Assembly (NCBI GenBank): GCA_040766135.1
Contig: JAXGRA010000006.1
Span: 84,226-148,225 of the forward strand
Origin: JAGVSV01 sp040766135
GTDB lineage: Bacteria > Bacillota > Clostridia > Christensenellales > Aristaeellaceae
Direction of reading: 5' to 3'
DNA: 64,000 nt
This document shows, piece after piece, positions 25,944 to 35,028 of this stretch (within the stretch, counting starts at the first letter, position 1; every line of letters begins with the position of its first letter). Position numbers and translations under genes: made by a program. A model generated the notes under the pieces. The model worked only from the letters and a program-made list of their open reading frames with translations, was not told where the DNA came from and did no database searches.

Positions 25944-27188
25944 CCCGAGTTGTAGAATGAAGTGAAACAGCAAAGCTCATGCAAACCCTGTTAAGATGGG
26001 ATCAGAACAAACACATCAGGAGGATTAACATGAGCCAGTGGAAGTATACCAAGAAACGCAAGAAAGGAGAACACCTTACGTACATTGACCGGCAAAAACT
26101 TGAGATGTTGGTGAGGAAGAACGAGTCTTTACCGGCATATAAAAAGCACAGCATCCGTGAGATAGCTTGTCTGCTTGAATCCAGTCCGGCCACCATCAGC
26201 AGAGAACTGAAGAGAGGTCGTGTGGGGCCTCTGTATGGAAAAGAGCTGGTTCCATACTATTCATACTCTGCGGATGTTGCCCAAAGAGATTATGACCAGA
26301 AAGGAACAGCCAAGGGCAGGAACATCAAGATAGGCCAGGATCACGCATTCGCAAACTATGTCAGCGAGCAGATCCTTGTCCACAAGCAATCGCCGGATGC
26401 CATCATCATGCGCTTGAACAGGGATGGGAATCCTTATGAAACCACCGTCAGTACCCGCACCCTGTACAGTTATATTGAGCGCGGGTTCATTCCAGGCGTT
26501 GAGCTTTGCCACCTCCCTCGTCGCGGACGCCCCAGCAAACCCAAATACCGCCATTTACGCCGGGCATTCAAAGGAGATGGAAAAAGCATTGAGGAGCGCC
26601 CGCAGGCAGCCAACACCCGGCAGGAGGCAGGGCACTGGGAAATGGATTGTATGCTCTCTGGCCGGGGAAAGAGTAAAATTTGCCTGTTGGTATTATCGGA
26701 AAGGAAGCATCGTGAAGTGATCGTCAGGATACTTCGGTCTGCAACGGCTGAATCAGTAGTGAACACGTTAGATTGTTTGGAAAGAAAGTCAGGCGCAAAG
26801 GCCTTCCGAAAGCGTTTCAAATCCATTACCATGGATAATGGCTCTGAGTTTAGCGACTGGCGCTCACTGGAACGATCCTGCCTAACAGGCAAAAAGCGTA
26901 CAAGCACCTACTACTGTCATCCATACAGCGCCTGGGAGCGTGGGACAGTCGAACATGTCATTGGTTTGATTCGTCGTTTTATTCCAAAGGGTACGGACAT
27001 TAGCAAACTCTCCAGCGCAGACATCCAACGCATCGAGGACTGGTTGAACGATCTGCCCAGGCGCATCCTCAATGGCAAGAGCGCAAAAATCGCCTCGGGC
27101 TCGCCCGAGGCAGCCTGACCAGGCCGAGGCCTGGTCTACCATCCGCAGGGCTGCAGGCTGTATGTTTCACTTATTCTTGCAATTGGGG
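25944..27188 (+). mobile_element. IS30-family insertion sequence, copy 2 (intact)
   Basis: About 1245 bp with the same imperfect terminal repeats as 19333-20567 (CCCGAGTTG... left, ...CAATTGGGG right) and a perfect 15-bp flanking direct repeat. The transposase reading frame is complete. Two hairpins follow the gene (GCCTCGGGC/GCCCGAGGC and GACCAGGCC/GGCCTGGTC). It lies between the ABC exporter and the RsmF-like gene. Confidence 0.92.
26030..27118 (+). CDS. IS30-family transposase
   Basis: A 362-residue DDE transposase that cuts and joins the element ends. The N-terminal part (KKGEHLTYIDRQKLEML, SIREIACLLESSPATISREL) is the IS30 helix-turn-helix pair. The catalytic core shows the first Asp in HWEMDCM, the second in SITMDNGSEF, and the Glu in ERGTVEHVIGLIRRF. 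AGGAGG lies about 8 nt before the ATG at 26030. It is intact, so it could act on both copies. The defective copy at 19417 is nearly identical outside one damaged stretch. Confidence 0.95.
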   Translation: MSQWKYTKKRKKGEHLTYIDRQKLEMLVRKNESLPAYKKHSIREIACLLESSPATISRELKRGRVGPLYGKELVPYYSYSADVAQRDYDQKGTAKGRNIKIGQDHAFANYVSEQILVHKQSPDAIIMRLNRDGNPYETTVSTRTLYSYIERGFIPGVELCHLPRRGRPSKPKYRHLRRAFKGDGKSIEERPQAANTRQEAGHWEMDCMLSGRGKSKICLLVLSERKHREVIVRILRSATAESVVNTLDCLERKSGAKAFRKRFKSITMDNGSEFSDWRSLERSCLTGKKRTSTYYCHPYSAWERGTVEHVIGLIRRFIPKGTDISKLSSADIQRIEDWLNDLPRRILNGKSAKIASGSPEAA

Positions 27189-27203
27189 TATTTTTTACAA
27201 AGG
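27189..27203 (+). repeat. Right 15-bp direct repeat of IS30 copy 2
   Basis: TATTTTTTACAAAGG, matching 25929-25943. Confidence 0.85.
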
Positions 27204-27240
27204 TTAAAAGAGTGGATTTTTCGTATGCTTTTAAGAAAAA

Positions 27241-28557
27241 TTATTCCACAGGCTGTGTTGCCACCCGCAGGCCCTTGGGCACGTGGTTCTTCAGCACGCC
27301 ATCCACGGCCTTGCCCCAGCCCAGCGCAAACCCGGACAGCGAAGGGGCTGTCCAGCCGCGCAGTGATAGGGGAATGGGTAGTGTTTCCCCGCGCAGGAAA
27401 GCGCGGGCCTCGGCCTCATCCACAGGAACTTGGATAGTTGGTGTAGCGGACAGCGCCAGCGCGTGGTCAGGTCGCAGGCTGCGTCCTACCTGCCGCACGG
27501 CATGTAACCCCAGCCGTAGCAGCACAAGCCCATCCACAGGCAGGCAAGCTGGCGGCAGCACCACGGCGGTGGTGCCAAGCAGCGCATCGGGCCGCAGGTC
27601 TTGTGCAATGATTTTCTTCATCAATGCGTGTGCATCCCGCAGCGCTGCTTGGTCTGCACGGGGTGCAAGCGGTGGCGCGTAGGTCGGGCGGACATCCTCC
27701 GGCTTTTGCAAAAGCGCTACAAACTGACCCTCGCCTGCAATGCGGTGCGGCCACAGCTTAAGGCGTCCATCCGGCGCCGCAGGCAGCCCCGGCAGTGCAA
27801 AGGGGACGGGCGTCCAGCCAGGGTGTTCTTGCAGGAAGGCATCCACCACGCCCTCGTTTTCGGTGGTGTTAAAGGTGCAGGTGCTGTATGCCATCCGACC
27901 GCCTGGGGCGGTCAACGTGGCGGCGGAACGCAGGATGTCCATCTGCCGCCGCGCGCAGCCCGCTACATGCTCCGGCGACCACATGCTGCGGGCAGTTGGA
28001 TTTTTACGGAACATGCCCTCGCCGGAGCAGGGCGCATCCACCAATACGTAATCAAAGGCCTGGGGCAGACGTGCGGCCAGTTTATCCGGCGGCATGCAGG
28101 TGACCATGCAGTTGGCCAACCCCATGCGCTCCACGTTGGCGCTGAGCACCTGTGCACGGGAAGGGTTAATTTCGTTGGCCAACAGCAGCCCATGGGGAAC
28201 CATGCGGGCTAACTGCACGCTTTTTCCGCCGGGTGCTGCGCACAAATCCAGCACCCGCGCGCCATCCTGAGGCGCAAGCGCTGCCGCCGGAATCATGGCG
28301 CTGGCATCCTGCAAATAGTAGGCACCGGCCTGATGCAGCGGGTTTGTGCCCAGTGCGGAAGCGGGCTGCACATACCATGCATCCTGCGACCAGGGGACGG
28401 GGGAAAGCAGATCCTCCTCCGGGAAAAACCGCACGGCATCACGCAGGCGCAGGGCGCGCTCAGGGGGTTGATGGAGTGCATCAAAAAAGGCGCCGGCTTC
28501 GCTGCCCAGCAGCTGTTCCATCAGCGCCACAAATGCAGGGGGAAAGGCTTCAGTCAT
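27241..28557 (-). CDS. RNA (cytosine-C5) methyltransferase, RsmF/NOL1-NOP2-Sun family
   Basis: Predicted to methylate cytosine in rRNA or tRNA using SAM. The 438-residue product has motif I DLCAAPGGKSVQLA at about residues 103-116, the motif IV VDAPCSGEGMFRKN, and the STCTFNTTENEG motif VI region, which carry the two catalytic cysteines. A C-terminal PUA/RsmF-like part follows (about residues 300-438). The ATG giving MTEAFPPAF at 28557 is preferred; it overlaps the upstream gene by 8 bp. Longer upstream starts add Arg-rich, non-conserved residues. It is the last gene of the cdaA operon; its stop is about 40 bp from the IS30 repeat. Confidence 0.9.
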   Translation of the reverse strand: MTEAFPPAFVALMEQLLGSEAGAFFDALHQPPERALRLRDAVRFFPEEDLLSPVPWSQDAWYVQPASALGTNPLHQAGAYYLQDASAMIPAAALAPQDGARVLDLCAAPGGKSVQLARMVPHGLLLANEINPSRAQVLSANVERMGLANCMVTCMPPDKLAARLPQAFDYVLVDAPCSGEGMFRKNPTARSMWSPEHVAGCARRQMDILRSAATLTAPGGRMAYSTCTFNTTENEGVVDAFLQEHPGWTPVPFALPGLPAAPDGRLKLWPHRIAGEGQFVALLQKPEDVRPTYAPPLAPRADQAALRDAHALMKKIIAQDLRPDALLGTTAVVLPPACLPVDGLVLLRLGLHAVRQVGRSLRPDHALALSATPTIQVPVDEAEARAFLRGETLPIPLSLRGWTAPSLSGFALGWGKAVDGVLKNHVPKGLRVATQPVE

Positions 28558-29320
28558 TGCGGGGCAGCCGGTTGTCACGCGGCGCGGGCTCCTCGTAGTA
28601 GTAATTGGGGGGATAGACAGGCTCGCGGAAGGCGGTAGTCTCCGGCAAGGCCTCGTCCCCGTCGTCCTCCTCCTGCGGGCGCAATGTTTCGCGCAGGTCA
28701 CTCAGCTTGTGCAATATGCCGCGCTTGCGATCAGCCCGTCGACGGCGCACAGCAGGGACAGGCATATCCTCGGGATAACCGGGATGTTCGGGTACATCAG
28801 CGGGCCATTCCTGCATGGGGGCAGGCTGCGGCTGAGGGGCAGCGCCTGAGGCTGGACGCCAGGCGATGTTAATGTCTGGTACCGAAGCTTCTGGCAGCGG
28901 CTGAGCCGGATACACTGGCTCGGGCCTTGCTTCATATTGGGGCACAGGATCGGCATACAAATCCTCGGGCAAGGGCATGCTTTCCTCGTTCTCCTGCACC
29001 CAACCGGACATCATGTTGAGGTAATCTTCGGGCATATCGGTTTGTTCCAGCGCCTGCGCAGCCTGCCAGTTCCTCTGCGCATGCTGTTGCTGTACACGAT
29101 GCTTACGCCAGGTATGATGCGGCCGCCAGCGAACAAACCATACGATATAATCAATTGCTGTCCCGCCAACCAGCAGTGCGATCAACAATGGCAACCAAAT
29201 ACGCCCCAAAAAATCCGACAGACCGCCAGCGTGATTGGCCACCATGTTCCAGCCAGCGTTGACCAGTCCCTTCGTCCAGCCCAGAAAAATGCTGAAAAGC
29301 CAGTCTGCAAAAGCGTTCAT
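28550..29320 (-). CDS. Membrane-anchored proline-rich protein of unknown function
   Basis: A 256-residue protein with an N-terminal hydrophobic region (two segments, about residues 5-30 and 40-62), then a charged stretch, then a long Pro/Glu/Ala-rich and probably disordered tail with an arginine cluster (RRRRADRKRG) near residue 193 and PNYYYEEP close to the end. No named domain recognised. It overlaps cdaR by 4 bp (ATGA) and rsmF by 8 bp, so it is translationally coupled in the c-di-AMP operon, occupying the place where glmM is often found. Any link to c-di-AMP is positional. Confidence 0.75.
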   Translation of the reverse strand: MNAFADWLFSIFLGWTKGLVNAGWNMVANHAGGLSDFLGRIWLPLLIALLVGGTAIDYIVWFVRWRPHHTWRKHRVQQQHAQRNWQAAQALEQTDMPEDYLNMMSGWVQENEESMPLPEDLYADPVPQYEARPEPVYPAQPLPEASVPDINIAWRPASGAAPQPQPAPMQEWPADVPEHPGYPEDMPVPAVRRRRADRKRGILHKLSDLRETLRPQEEDDGDEALPETTAFREPVYPPNYYYEEPAPRDNRLPRND

Positions 29321-30384
29321 GGCGTGTCGGCGTCCTTGGCGATCTGCACGGTGACATAGATGACCTCGCCGCTTACGTACTGTGCATCCGTGGGCTTCAC
29401 CACGCGCACTGCGCGGATTAGCGGCTCCGTTACACCGGCTACACTAATGACAGTATCCACATCAATGAAATCGAGTGAACGCAAAAACTCCTGCGGGCCA
29501 GCCACCGAAACATACGTGGGATCAGCTGTTACGGACACAACATGATAGCCGGGTGCAGGCACACCCGAGGTGATGCCGGACAGGTTGATATCTACCGTTT
29601 TCATGGGGTGCAGCGTTTGCTCCACCAGCAGGGTGTCCAACAGCACCGATTCGCTGGTCACGCTGATCAGCTGGCTTCCAATGGGCTTGTTGTCGGTGCC
29701 TATCAGCGTATACGGCAGGGCGCTGTACTGTACGCCAGCCTGTGCAGGTACGTGCGACTGGTCATAGGTGACCACACAGCGCACCACCTTTTCCAGCAAA
29801 GAGCGCGGGCCTGAGATGTTGACCCGCGTGGGATCCACCGTGGGGGTCTGGCCGTAAAAGCCTGCGGGCACACTGCCTACGGTGTTTAGCTGCACCGGGA
29901 TACGGCGGCGGGTTACATATTCATCTACCTGCAGGGTGACCTCGCTGCCGGACAGCCAGGTGACCGTGCCATATGTGGTGGAGGAGGTATATATGATGGG
30001 TACCTTTTGCTCGCCCTTGCCAGTGATGCGCGACAAGTCTATCCGCACGTTATAATTGGAGGCGCTTACGCTGTTATAGATGCGCTGCGGCACATCCGCG
30101 CGCATGCGAAGATGGGGCAGTGTGTCCAGACCGCCCACCACGACCAGGCCGCTGCGCTGCAGCACATCGGCGTTGGTCACATTGATTTCTACATCTTCGA
30201 AAGTTTTTTCGCGCATCAGCGCACTGTCCTGGCTGATGATGCCGGCCCACAACACCATGGCAATCAACAGGCTGATTAATTTTAACCCCCATTGATAACG
30301 CAACATACGCCACAGGTGTATGAACACCTGACGGATGCTATGCGCGGATGTTTTTTCGGGGGGTGAGGTAGGTTTATTGGTCAT
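29317..30384 (-). CDS. cdaR: YbbR-domain protein CdaR, regulator of diadenylate cyclase
   Basis: CdaR is a membrane-anchored extracytoplasmic protein that modulates CdaA. The 355-residue product has a cytoplasmic start, one membrane helix at about residues 35-53, and repeated YbbR domains outside (repeating units such as VTLQVDEYVTRRRIPVQL and PLIRAVRVVKP). The ATG giving MTNKPTSPPEK at 30384 overlaps cdaA by 11 bp; the upstream frame extension is not conserved. About three to four YbbR units, as usual in Firmicutes. Order cdaA-cdaR is standard. Confidence 0.9.
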   Translation of the reverse strand: MTNKPTSPPEKTSAHSIRQVFIHLWRMLRYQWGLKLISLLIAMVLWAGIISQDSALMREKTFEDVEINVTNADVLQRSGLVVVGGLDTLPHLRMRADVPQRIYNSVSASNYNVRIDLSRITGKGEQKVPIIYTSSTTYGTVTWLSGSEVTLQVDEYVTRRRIPVQLNTVGSVPAGFYGQTPTVDPTRVNISGPRSLLEKVVRCVVTYDQSHVPAQAGVQYSALPYTLIGTDNKPIGSQLISVTSESVLLDTLLVEQTLHPMKTVDINLSGITSGVPAPGYHVVSVTADPTYVSVAGPQEFLRSLDFIDVDTVISVAGVTEPLIRAVRVVKPTDAQYVSGEVIYVTVQIAKDADTP

Positions 30385-31243
30385 TGGTGGTCTGCTTTCC
30401 CGGCCGTAGCCTGCCGCCCACAGCGCGCAGCGCATCGCGGAAGGTAGGCCGTTGGTCGTGGTACAGGTCGGACAGTACGCGTCCCAGAGCCTCTGCATCC
30501 AGATGACGTGTCAGTTTGCCGGCCTGTGCCATGCTGATGATACCGGTTTCTTCGGAAACAATCAGCACCACGGCATCGGTGCTTTCAGAAATGCCCAGGC
30601 CCGCGCGGTGTCGGGTACCCAGATCGCGGCTGATGTTGCTGGCGTCGCTTAAGGTAAGCACGCAGGCCGCCGCCACGATGCGCGTACCGCGCACGATGAC
30701 CGCACCGTCATGCAACGGGGTGTTGGGCTCAAAAATATTAATCAGCAGCGCACCAGAGATCGTGGCGTCTATCGCCATGCCGGTGTCGGCAATATCTTTA
30801 AGACCGGTTTTTTGCTCAAACACCACCAGCGCGCCCACGCGGCGGCGCGACAGGCTTAACAGCGCCTGGGTCAGTTCGCTGACGATGCGGGCACTTTCGT
30901 CCGGTGTGACCTGGCTGCGGTCCAGCTTGGCGCCGCGGCCAATTTGTTCCAACGCGCGGCGCAATTCGGGTTGGAACAAAATCAACAGCACCAACGCCGT
31001 GTTGTTGACCACGCTGGTCAGTATCCAGTTAAAAGCGGATAAGTCAAAGAAGTTGCTGACCCAACTGGCCACAAACAACACGCCCAGCCCCTTTAATACC
31101 TGGCTGGCACGCGTTTCGCGGGTGAGCAGCAGCAGCTTGTATATCAGGTACGCAACAATCAGGATGTCGACCCAGTCCTTGATTTCAGGGCGATTGAGAA
31201 TGTTCCAGAAGAACATGCCGATGCTTTCTCCCAATGCACCCAA
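30374..31243 (-). CDS. cdaA: Diadenylate cyclase CdaA (DacA)
   Basis: Makes c-di-AMP from two ATP at the membrane; this messenger controls potassium and osmolyte balance and cell-wall homeostasis. The 289-residue product has three N-terminal membrane helices and a DAC domain (about residues 110-265) with the DGA motif in LHDGAVIV and the RHR motif in GTRHRAGLG. The start appears to be TTG at 31243, with AAAGGA about 12 nt upstream; no nearby in-frame ATG fits better. It heads cdaA-cdaR-28550-27241. Confidence 0.95.
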   Translation of the reverse strand: MGALGESIGMFFWNILNRPEIKDWVDILIVAYLIYKLLLLTRETRASQVLKGLGVLFVASWVSNFFDLSAFNWILTSVVNNTALVLLILFQPELRRALEQIGRGAKLDRSQVTPDESARIVSELTQALLSLSRRRVGALVVFEQKTGLKDIADTGMAIDATISGALLINIFEPNTPLHDGAVIVRGTRIVAAACVLTLSDASNISRDLGTRHRAGLGISESTDAVVLIVSEETGIISMAQAGKLTRHLDAEALGRVLSDLYHDQRPTFRDALRAVGGRLRPGKQTTNDQ

Positions 31244-31281
31244 TGCTATCGACCATCCTTTCCCGTATGCTTGTGGTCTTT

Positions 31282-31287
31282 ATTATA
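31282..31287 (-). promoter_or_regulatory. Candidate -10 box for the cdaA operon
   Basis: TATAAT on the minus strand, about 40 bp before the cdaA start. No good -35 at 17 bp, so an activator or another spacer would be needed. Confidence 0.35.
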
Positions 31288-31357
31288 CATGAACACCCCG
31301 CAAATCGAAAGAGCAAAACCAGATATTTACAAACAATACATGTCTCCATCATAAATA

Positions 31358-31387
31358 AACGCCGCACCCGCAGGGGGGTACGGCGTT
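31358..31387 (-). terminator. Terminator of the SdrD-B repeat gene
   Basis: GC-rich stem AACGCCG(T)ACC with GGTGCGGCGTT, one mismatch, followed on the minus strand by TATTTAT. It lies 10 bp after the stop at 31398 and just upstream of the cdaA promoter region. Confidence 0.7.
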
Positions 31388-31397
31388 GGAGCGCTGC

Positions 31398-34300
31398 TTA
31401 TCGGGTGGGCGTTACATCGCTGTAGGGCGTCCAATCCTTCTGCGGCAAGTTCTTCATGCTGTCAGGCATGGTTTTGCCGTCACGCAGCACAAACCCCAAG
31501 TCCGCGTTCAGGTTGCGTCCGCCGCTGGGAACCAGCACGTTTTCAGCCATTGCCGTGGTGCCTTCGGCCTGCGGCAATATGCTGGCTACCAGCGGGAAGT
31601 CGCTCTGCTGGCGGGTGGCGGTCAGCTCCGGCGGCATGGTGGCCTGCAGGGTATAGGTGCCGGGGTGCAGCTCGTGGAATAGATACCGACCATAGGGGTC
31701 GGTTGTGGTTTCGGCGGCCAGCTGCCCATGCTGATACAGGCGGATCACAATGCCCGGCACGCCGGGTTCGCCGCGGTCCTGCATGCCGTCGCCATCCAGA
31801 TCCAGCCAGGCAAAGTCTCCCAATTGTCCCATTTTGCCCATGCCCACATCTTGCTGGATTTTGTGCTCTCCCATGGTCAGCACGATGGCATTGGATTGCC
31901 CGGATACGCCGGACACCGGCGAGGCATCGGAGGTAATCAAGCTTGTGCGTACCGCGGTATCCAGCGTGCGCGCAAAGCGATAGCCATCCTTGAGCACCAC
32001 CCCCAGCGTGTATTCGCCGGGGTACAGGTTGTCAAAGCGGAAAGCACCGTTTGTGTCCGTGGTAGCAGAAGCCAGCGGTAAGGATTCACCCTTGCGGTAC
32101 AACGATACCGGCAGTTGATCTACGTCCTCCATGGAGCCGCCCATGTTCCAGATGTTGCCAGAGAGCGAGCCAAACTCTACCAGCGCTAAGGATAGCGGCG
32201 TTTCACCCGCACCGGCCTCCAGTGTGATGTTGGACGTCCAATTAGCGCCCTCCTGCACGGCACCTGCAGGTCCGTACAGCTCAAAGCCGTTTGGCAAGGA
32301 CAGCACTATGGTGTAGGCACCGGGGAATATCTTGTCCAGTGCGAAGGTGCCGTCCGCCTCCGTGGTAAAGGTAAACTCAATCTTGGACAGCGCATGGCGC
32401 AGCTTAACCTCAAGCTCTGCATAGGCGGTATCGCCGGGCGTGTCGCTGCGGGACAGGTCGTTGTCAAAGAATGCCCGGCCTGTCAACGGCCGTGATGCAA
32501 CGGCGGCGATGTCACGTTCAACCTGATCTTCGCCCATAGCGACCTCCAATTGCGCGGTGGCAATATTGGTCAGCGCCGGGGTGGCGGGGGAGGTGCTGCC
32601 AAAGGCGATCAGCATGGTGTCATCCAGCGCAATGTCCATGGTGTAGCTGCCTGGCCGCAGGTTGGTAAATAGGTAGGCACCCTCTGCATCGGAGGTGGTT
32701 TGCTGGGTCAAGCCCAGCTCATTCATGGTTATGGACAGCACGGCGCCTGCGTAGGGCGTATCCGCGCTATCCAACATGCCGTTATCGTTGGCATCTACAA
32801 ATACTTTTCCACCCACTTGGCTGGTTTTCACTGCAAACACGGTATCTGCCTGCATTTCGGCACCCGCCGACAGGTTGAACACTTCGGTTGTATATACAGT
32901 TTCTTCCAAATAAGGCGAGGAGAACAGCGCGCCTGCAGGCAGCCTGTAAGCCAGCTTGTACTCGCCCGGCAACGCACCCTTTAGCAGGAACGCGCCGGCT
33001 TCATCGGTAATGGCATGGGTGTAAGCGGACACCTCGCTGCCATCTTCATCCAGCAGCGTGATCATTACATTGGGCAGTCCGCCGCGTTGGCCTGCAAAGC
33101 CATCCGATGTATCGCCCAGCAGCACCTGCCCTTGTATAACGGCAGAACGGAACAGCGCACCATCCATGCCGGACAGCGTCTGTGCGGGGGATAGCGTTAC
33201 TTCATCGGTTTGCCCATAGGCGGGCGTCTGCTCGATAAATCGGTTGCTTATGCTGTCTGCAAAGGAGGTGGAAAAAATATACGGCGCTACCAGCGGCACA
33301 CGCACGCGGTAGTTGCCCGGGATTAGCATGGGCAGCATGTAGGTGCCTTGGTCATCCGTGGTGGTTTCAGCCACCACAGCGCCAACAGCATTGATGGCCT
33401 GCACCGCGAAGCCAGACAACGGCTCTTCACCGGCCTCTCGCTGGCTGTTCATGTTGATATCCTCGTACAGCGTGCCCGTTATTGCAGCGGGCAGCGTTAC
33501 GCCAGCCCATATATTTCCCTGTGTACCGTGGGCCAAGTCATAGGCAACGGTCAAATCGCTGGCGGCTGCATCCGATATAAAACGGTTGCCTGCTTCGCCG
33601 CCGTCTACGGTAAACACCTGCCCGTCGGGCAGCGTCATGCGTATGTCGGGCGTGCCGCCGCGCAGCAGCGGGAACAGCACTTCGCCATTGGCATCGGTTG
33701 TGGCCTGGGCCACTTGCTGGTTATTAACGCTGATTATTACCGTAGCGCCGGCAAACAAGGGCTCGCCATCATCCTTTATGCCGTTTACATTCTGATCGTG
33801 GAACGCATATGCCTTCAGCGAGGTAGCGGGCATCACGCCAACGGGCTGGATGCTGGTTGTCTTGCGGATAGCCACGGATATATCCGTCTCAGCAGAGGCG
33901 CTATAGCCATCGCTGAACAGCGAATCTCCCGGCAGGGTAAACATGCTGCCTTCGGGCAGGGTGACCTTCAGCCGGTACATGCCCTCCTGCAGGTTGGCAA
34001 AGGCATACGTGCCATCTTCAGCCGATACGGTCGTGCGCGTAATGCCCAAGGCGGTGTGAGTCAGCTCGATCGCCGCCCCTGCAAAGCCGCCTTCGCCAGC
34101 TTCTTTCTGGCCGTTCATGTTGGCATCTTTCCACAGGCTGCCTTCTGCCCTGCCTGTTTCCACGCCGCCCACACCCAGCCCGGCGGAGCCTTTGAACGGC
34201 ACGGTAAAGGGCGCGGAAGCGCCGACATTGCTTTCGGACGGCAAAATGGTGTTATAGAAGGTGTTAATCTTTTGTCCCAGCGGGCCAATGACGTAGGGCT

Positions 34301-34934
34301 CCGGCAGCGTGGCCTGCAGCCGATAGGTGCCTGGCGTCAGGTCGCGGATGGTGCCTACGCCGTCCTTGTTGGTGGTGGTGCTGCCGACGACATAGGTTTT
34401 TTCCGGTGTGTCGTAAAGCAGTTCCAGCAGCACGCCGCGCAGCAGCGGCTCATTGCTCATGCGGCCGCCGTTGCCATTCAGGTCGCCAAAGGCGTACACC
34501 GTGATATAGGAAGGTTGCCGGATGGTGCCCACCGGCAAGTGTACGGCCTGGCCGTCCTGCAACGAAAACTCAGGGGAGCGGCTGCTTTGCCCGTTGGCGG
34601 GCAGCAAAACGCTGCCTCCATCAACTGGAGGTGCAGCATAAAAGCCGCTGGGCAGCAATGCCTTCAGGTAATAGGTGCCCTGGGTAAGTCCGGAAAAGGA
34701 AAACGCGCCATCATCCTGCGTGCGGTATACCCCTACTACACTCTCTGTACCCTCACTGACCGATATCAGCGATATTTCTACGTCCGACAGCGTGCGCTCG
34801 CCCTGATCCATCAGGCCGTTTGCATCGGCATCCAGAAACGCAGTGCCACTGATGCTTCCACCACTCGGCGTGGCCAAGGCCAGCACAGGCAGCGTTAGCA
34901 GCAGAACTAGCAACCAACAAGTTAATCTCTTCAT
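31398..34934 (-). CDS. Large secreted SdrD-B/Cna-B-like repeat protein
   Basis: A 1178-residue surface or secreted protein. A signal peptide (MKRLTCWLLVLLLTLPVLALA) is followed by about ten beta-sandwich repeats of 90-110 residues. Each begins with a calcium-loop-like motif of the form DxNxNGxxDxGE (for example FLDADANGLMDQGE, WKDANMNGQKEAGE, FHDQNVNGIKDDGE, WLDLDGDGMQDRGE) and ends with a segment like PGTYRLQATLPE. Some middle repeats have lost the acidic loop. No LPXTG signal or C-terminal membrane segment: it ends PYSDVTPTR, so attachment would be non-covalent or absent. The ATG at 34934 has GGAGG 8 nt upstream. Likely a structural or adhesive stalk; binding partner unknown. Confidence 0.9.
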   Translation of the reverse strand: MKRLTCWLLVLLLTLPVLALATPSGGSISGTAFLDADANGLMDQGERTLSDVEISLISVSEGTESVVGVYRTQDDGAFSFSGLTQGTYYLKALLPSGFYAAPPVDGGSVLLPANGQSSRSPEFSLQDGQAVHLPVGTIRQPSYITVYAFGDLNGNGGRMSNEPLLRGVLLELLYDTPEKTYVVGSTTTNKDGVGTIRDLTPGTYRLQATLPEPYVIGPLGQKINTFYNTILPSESNVGASAPFTVPFKGSAGLGVGGVETGRAEGSLWKDANMNGQKEAGEGGFAGAAIELTHTALGITRTTVSAEDGTYAFANLQEGMYRLKVTLPEGSMFTLPGDSLFSDGYSASAETDISVAIRKTTSIQPVGVMPATSLKAYAFHDQNVNGIKDDGEPLFAGATVIISVNNQQVAQATTDANGEVLFPLLRGGTPDIRMTLPDGQVFTVDGGEAGNRFISDAAASDLTVAYDLAHGTQGNIWAGVTLPAAITGTLYEDINMNSQREAGEEPLSGFAVQAINAVGAVVAETTTDDQGTYMLPMLIPGNYRVRVPLVAPYIFSTSFADSISNRFIEQTPAYGQTDEVTLSPAQTLSGMDGALFRSAVIQGQVLLGDTSDGFAGQRGGLPNVMITLLDEDGSEVSAYTHAITDEAGAFLLKGALPGEYKLAYRLPAGALFSSPYLEETVYTTEVFNLSAGAEMQADTVFAVKTSQVGGKVFVDANDNGMLDSADTPYAGAVLSITMNELGLTQQTTSDAEGAYLFTNLRPGSYTMDIALDDTMLIAFGSTSPATPALTNIATAQLEVAMGEDQVERDIAAVASRPLTGRAFFDNDLSRSDTPGDTAYAELEVKLRHALSKIEFTFTTEADGTFALDKIFPGAYTIVLSLPNGFELYGPAGAVQEGANWTSNITLEAGAGETPLSLALVEFGSLSGNIWNMGGSMEDVDQLPVSLYRKGESLPLASATTDTNGAFRFDNLYPGEYTLGVVLKDGYRFARTLDTAVRTSLITSDASPVSGVSGQSNAIVLTMGEHKIQQDVGMGKMGQLGDFAWLDLDGDGMQDRGEPGVPGIVIRLYQHGQLAAETTTDPYGRYLFHELHPGTYTLQATMPPELTATRQQSDFPLVASILPQAEGTTAMAENVLVPSGGRNLNADLGFVLRDGKTMPDSMKNLPQKDWTPYSDVTPTR

Positions 34935-34970
34935 CCAACATGCCTCCGGTACATTGTGAACCCAAATGTC

Positions 34971-34979
34971 ATTATACCA
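34971..34979 (-). promoter_or_regulatory. Extended -10 promoter for the SdrD-B gene
   Basis: TGGTATAAT on the minus strand (extended -10 with a perfect hexamer), about 37 bp before the ATG at 34934. The -35 region is poor and overlaps the nitroreductase hairpin. Confidence 0.5.
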
Positions 34980-34982
34980 CGA

Positions 34983-35008
34983 CACCGCCCGGAAAAAGCC
35001 GGGCGGTG
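34983..35008 (-). terminator. Hairpin after the nitroreductase gene
   Basis: Perfect 10-bp stem CACCGCCCGG/CCGGGCGGTG with a 6-nt loop, about 20 bp after the stop at 35029. The minus-strand T-tract is lacking, so termination may be partial. Confidence 0.6.
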
Positions 35009-35028
35009 CCATGTTTTACATTTTCTTA

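Noticed and set aside
33348..34898. Plus-strand frame of 516 codons
   Set aside because: Antisense to the SdrD-B repeats; repetitive composition follows the real gene.
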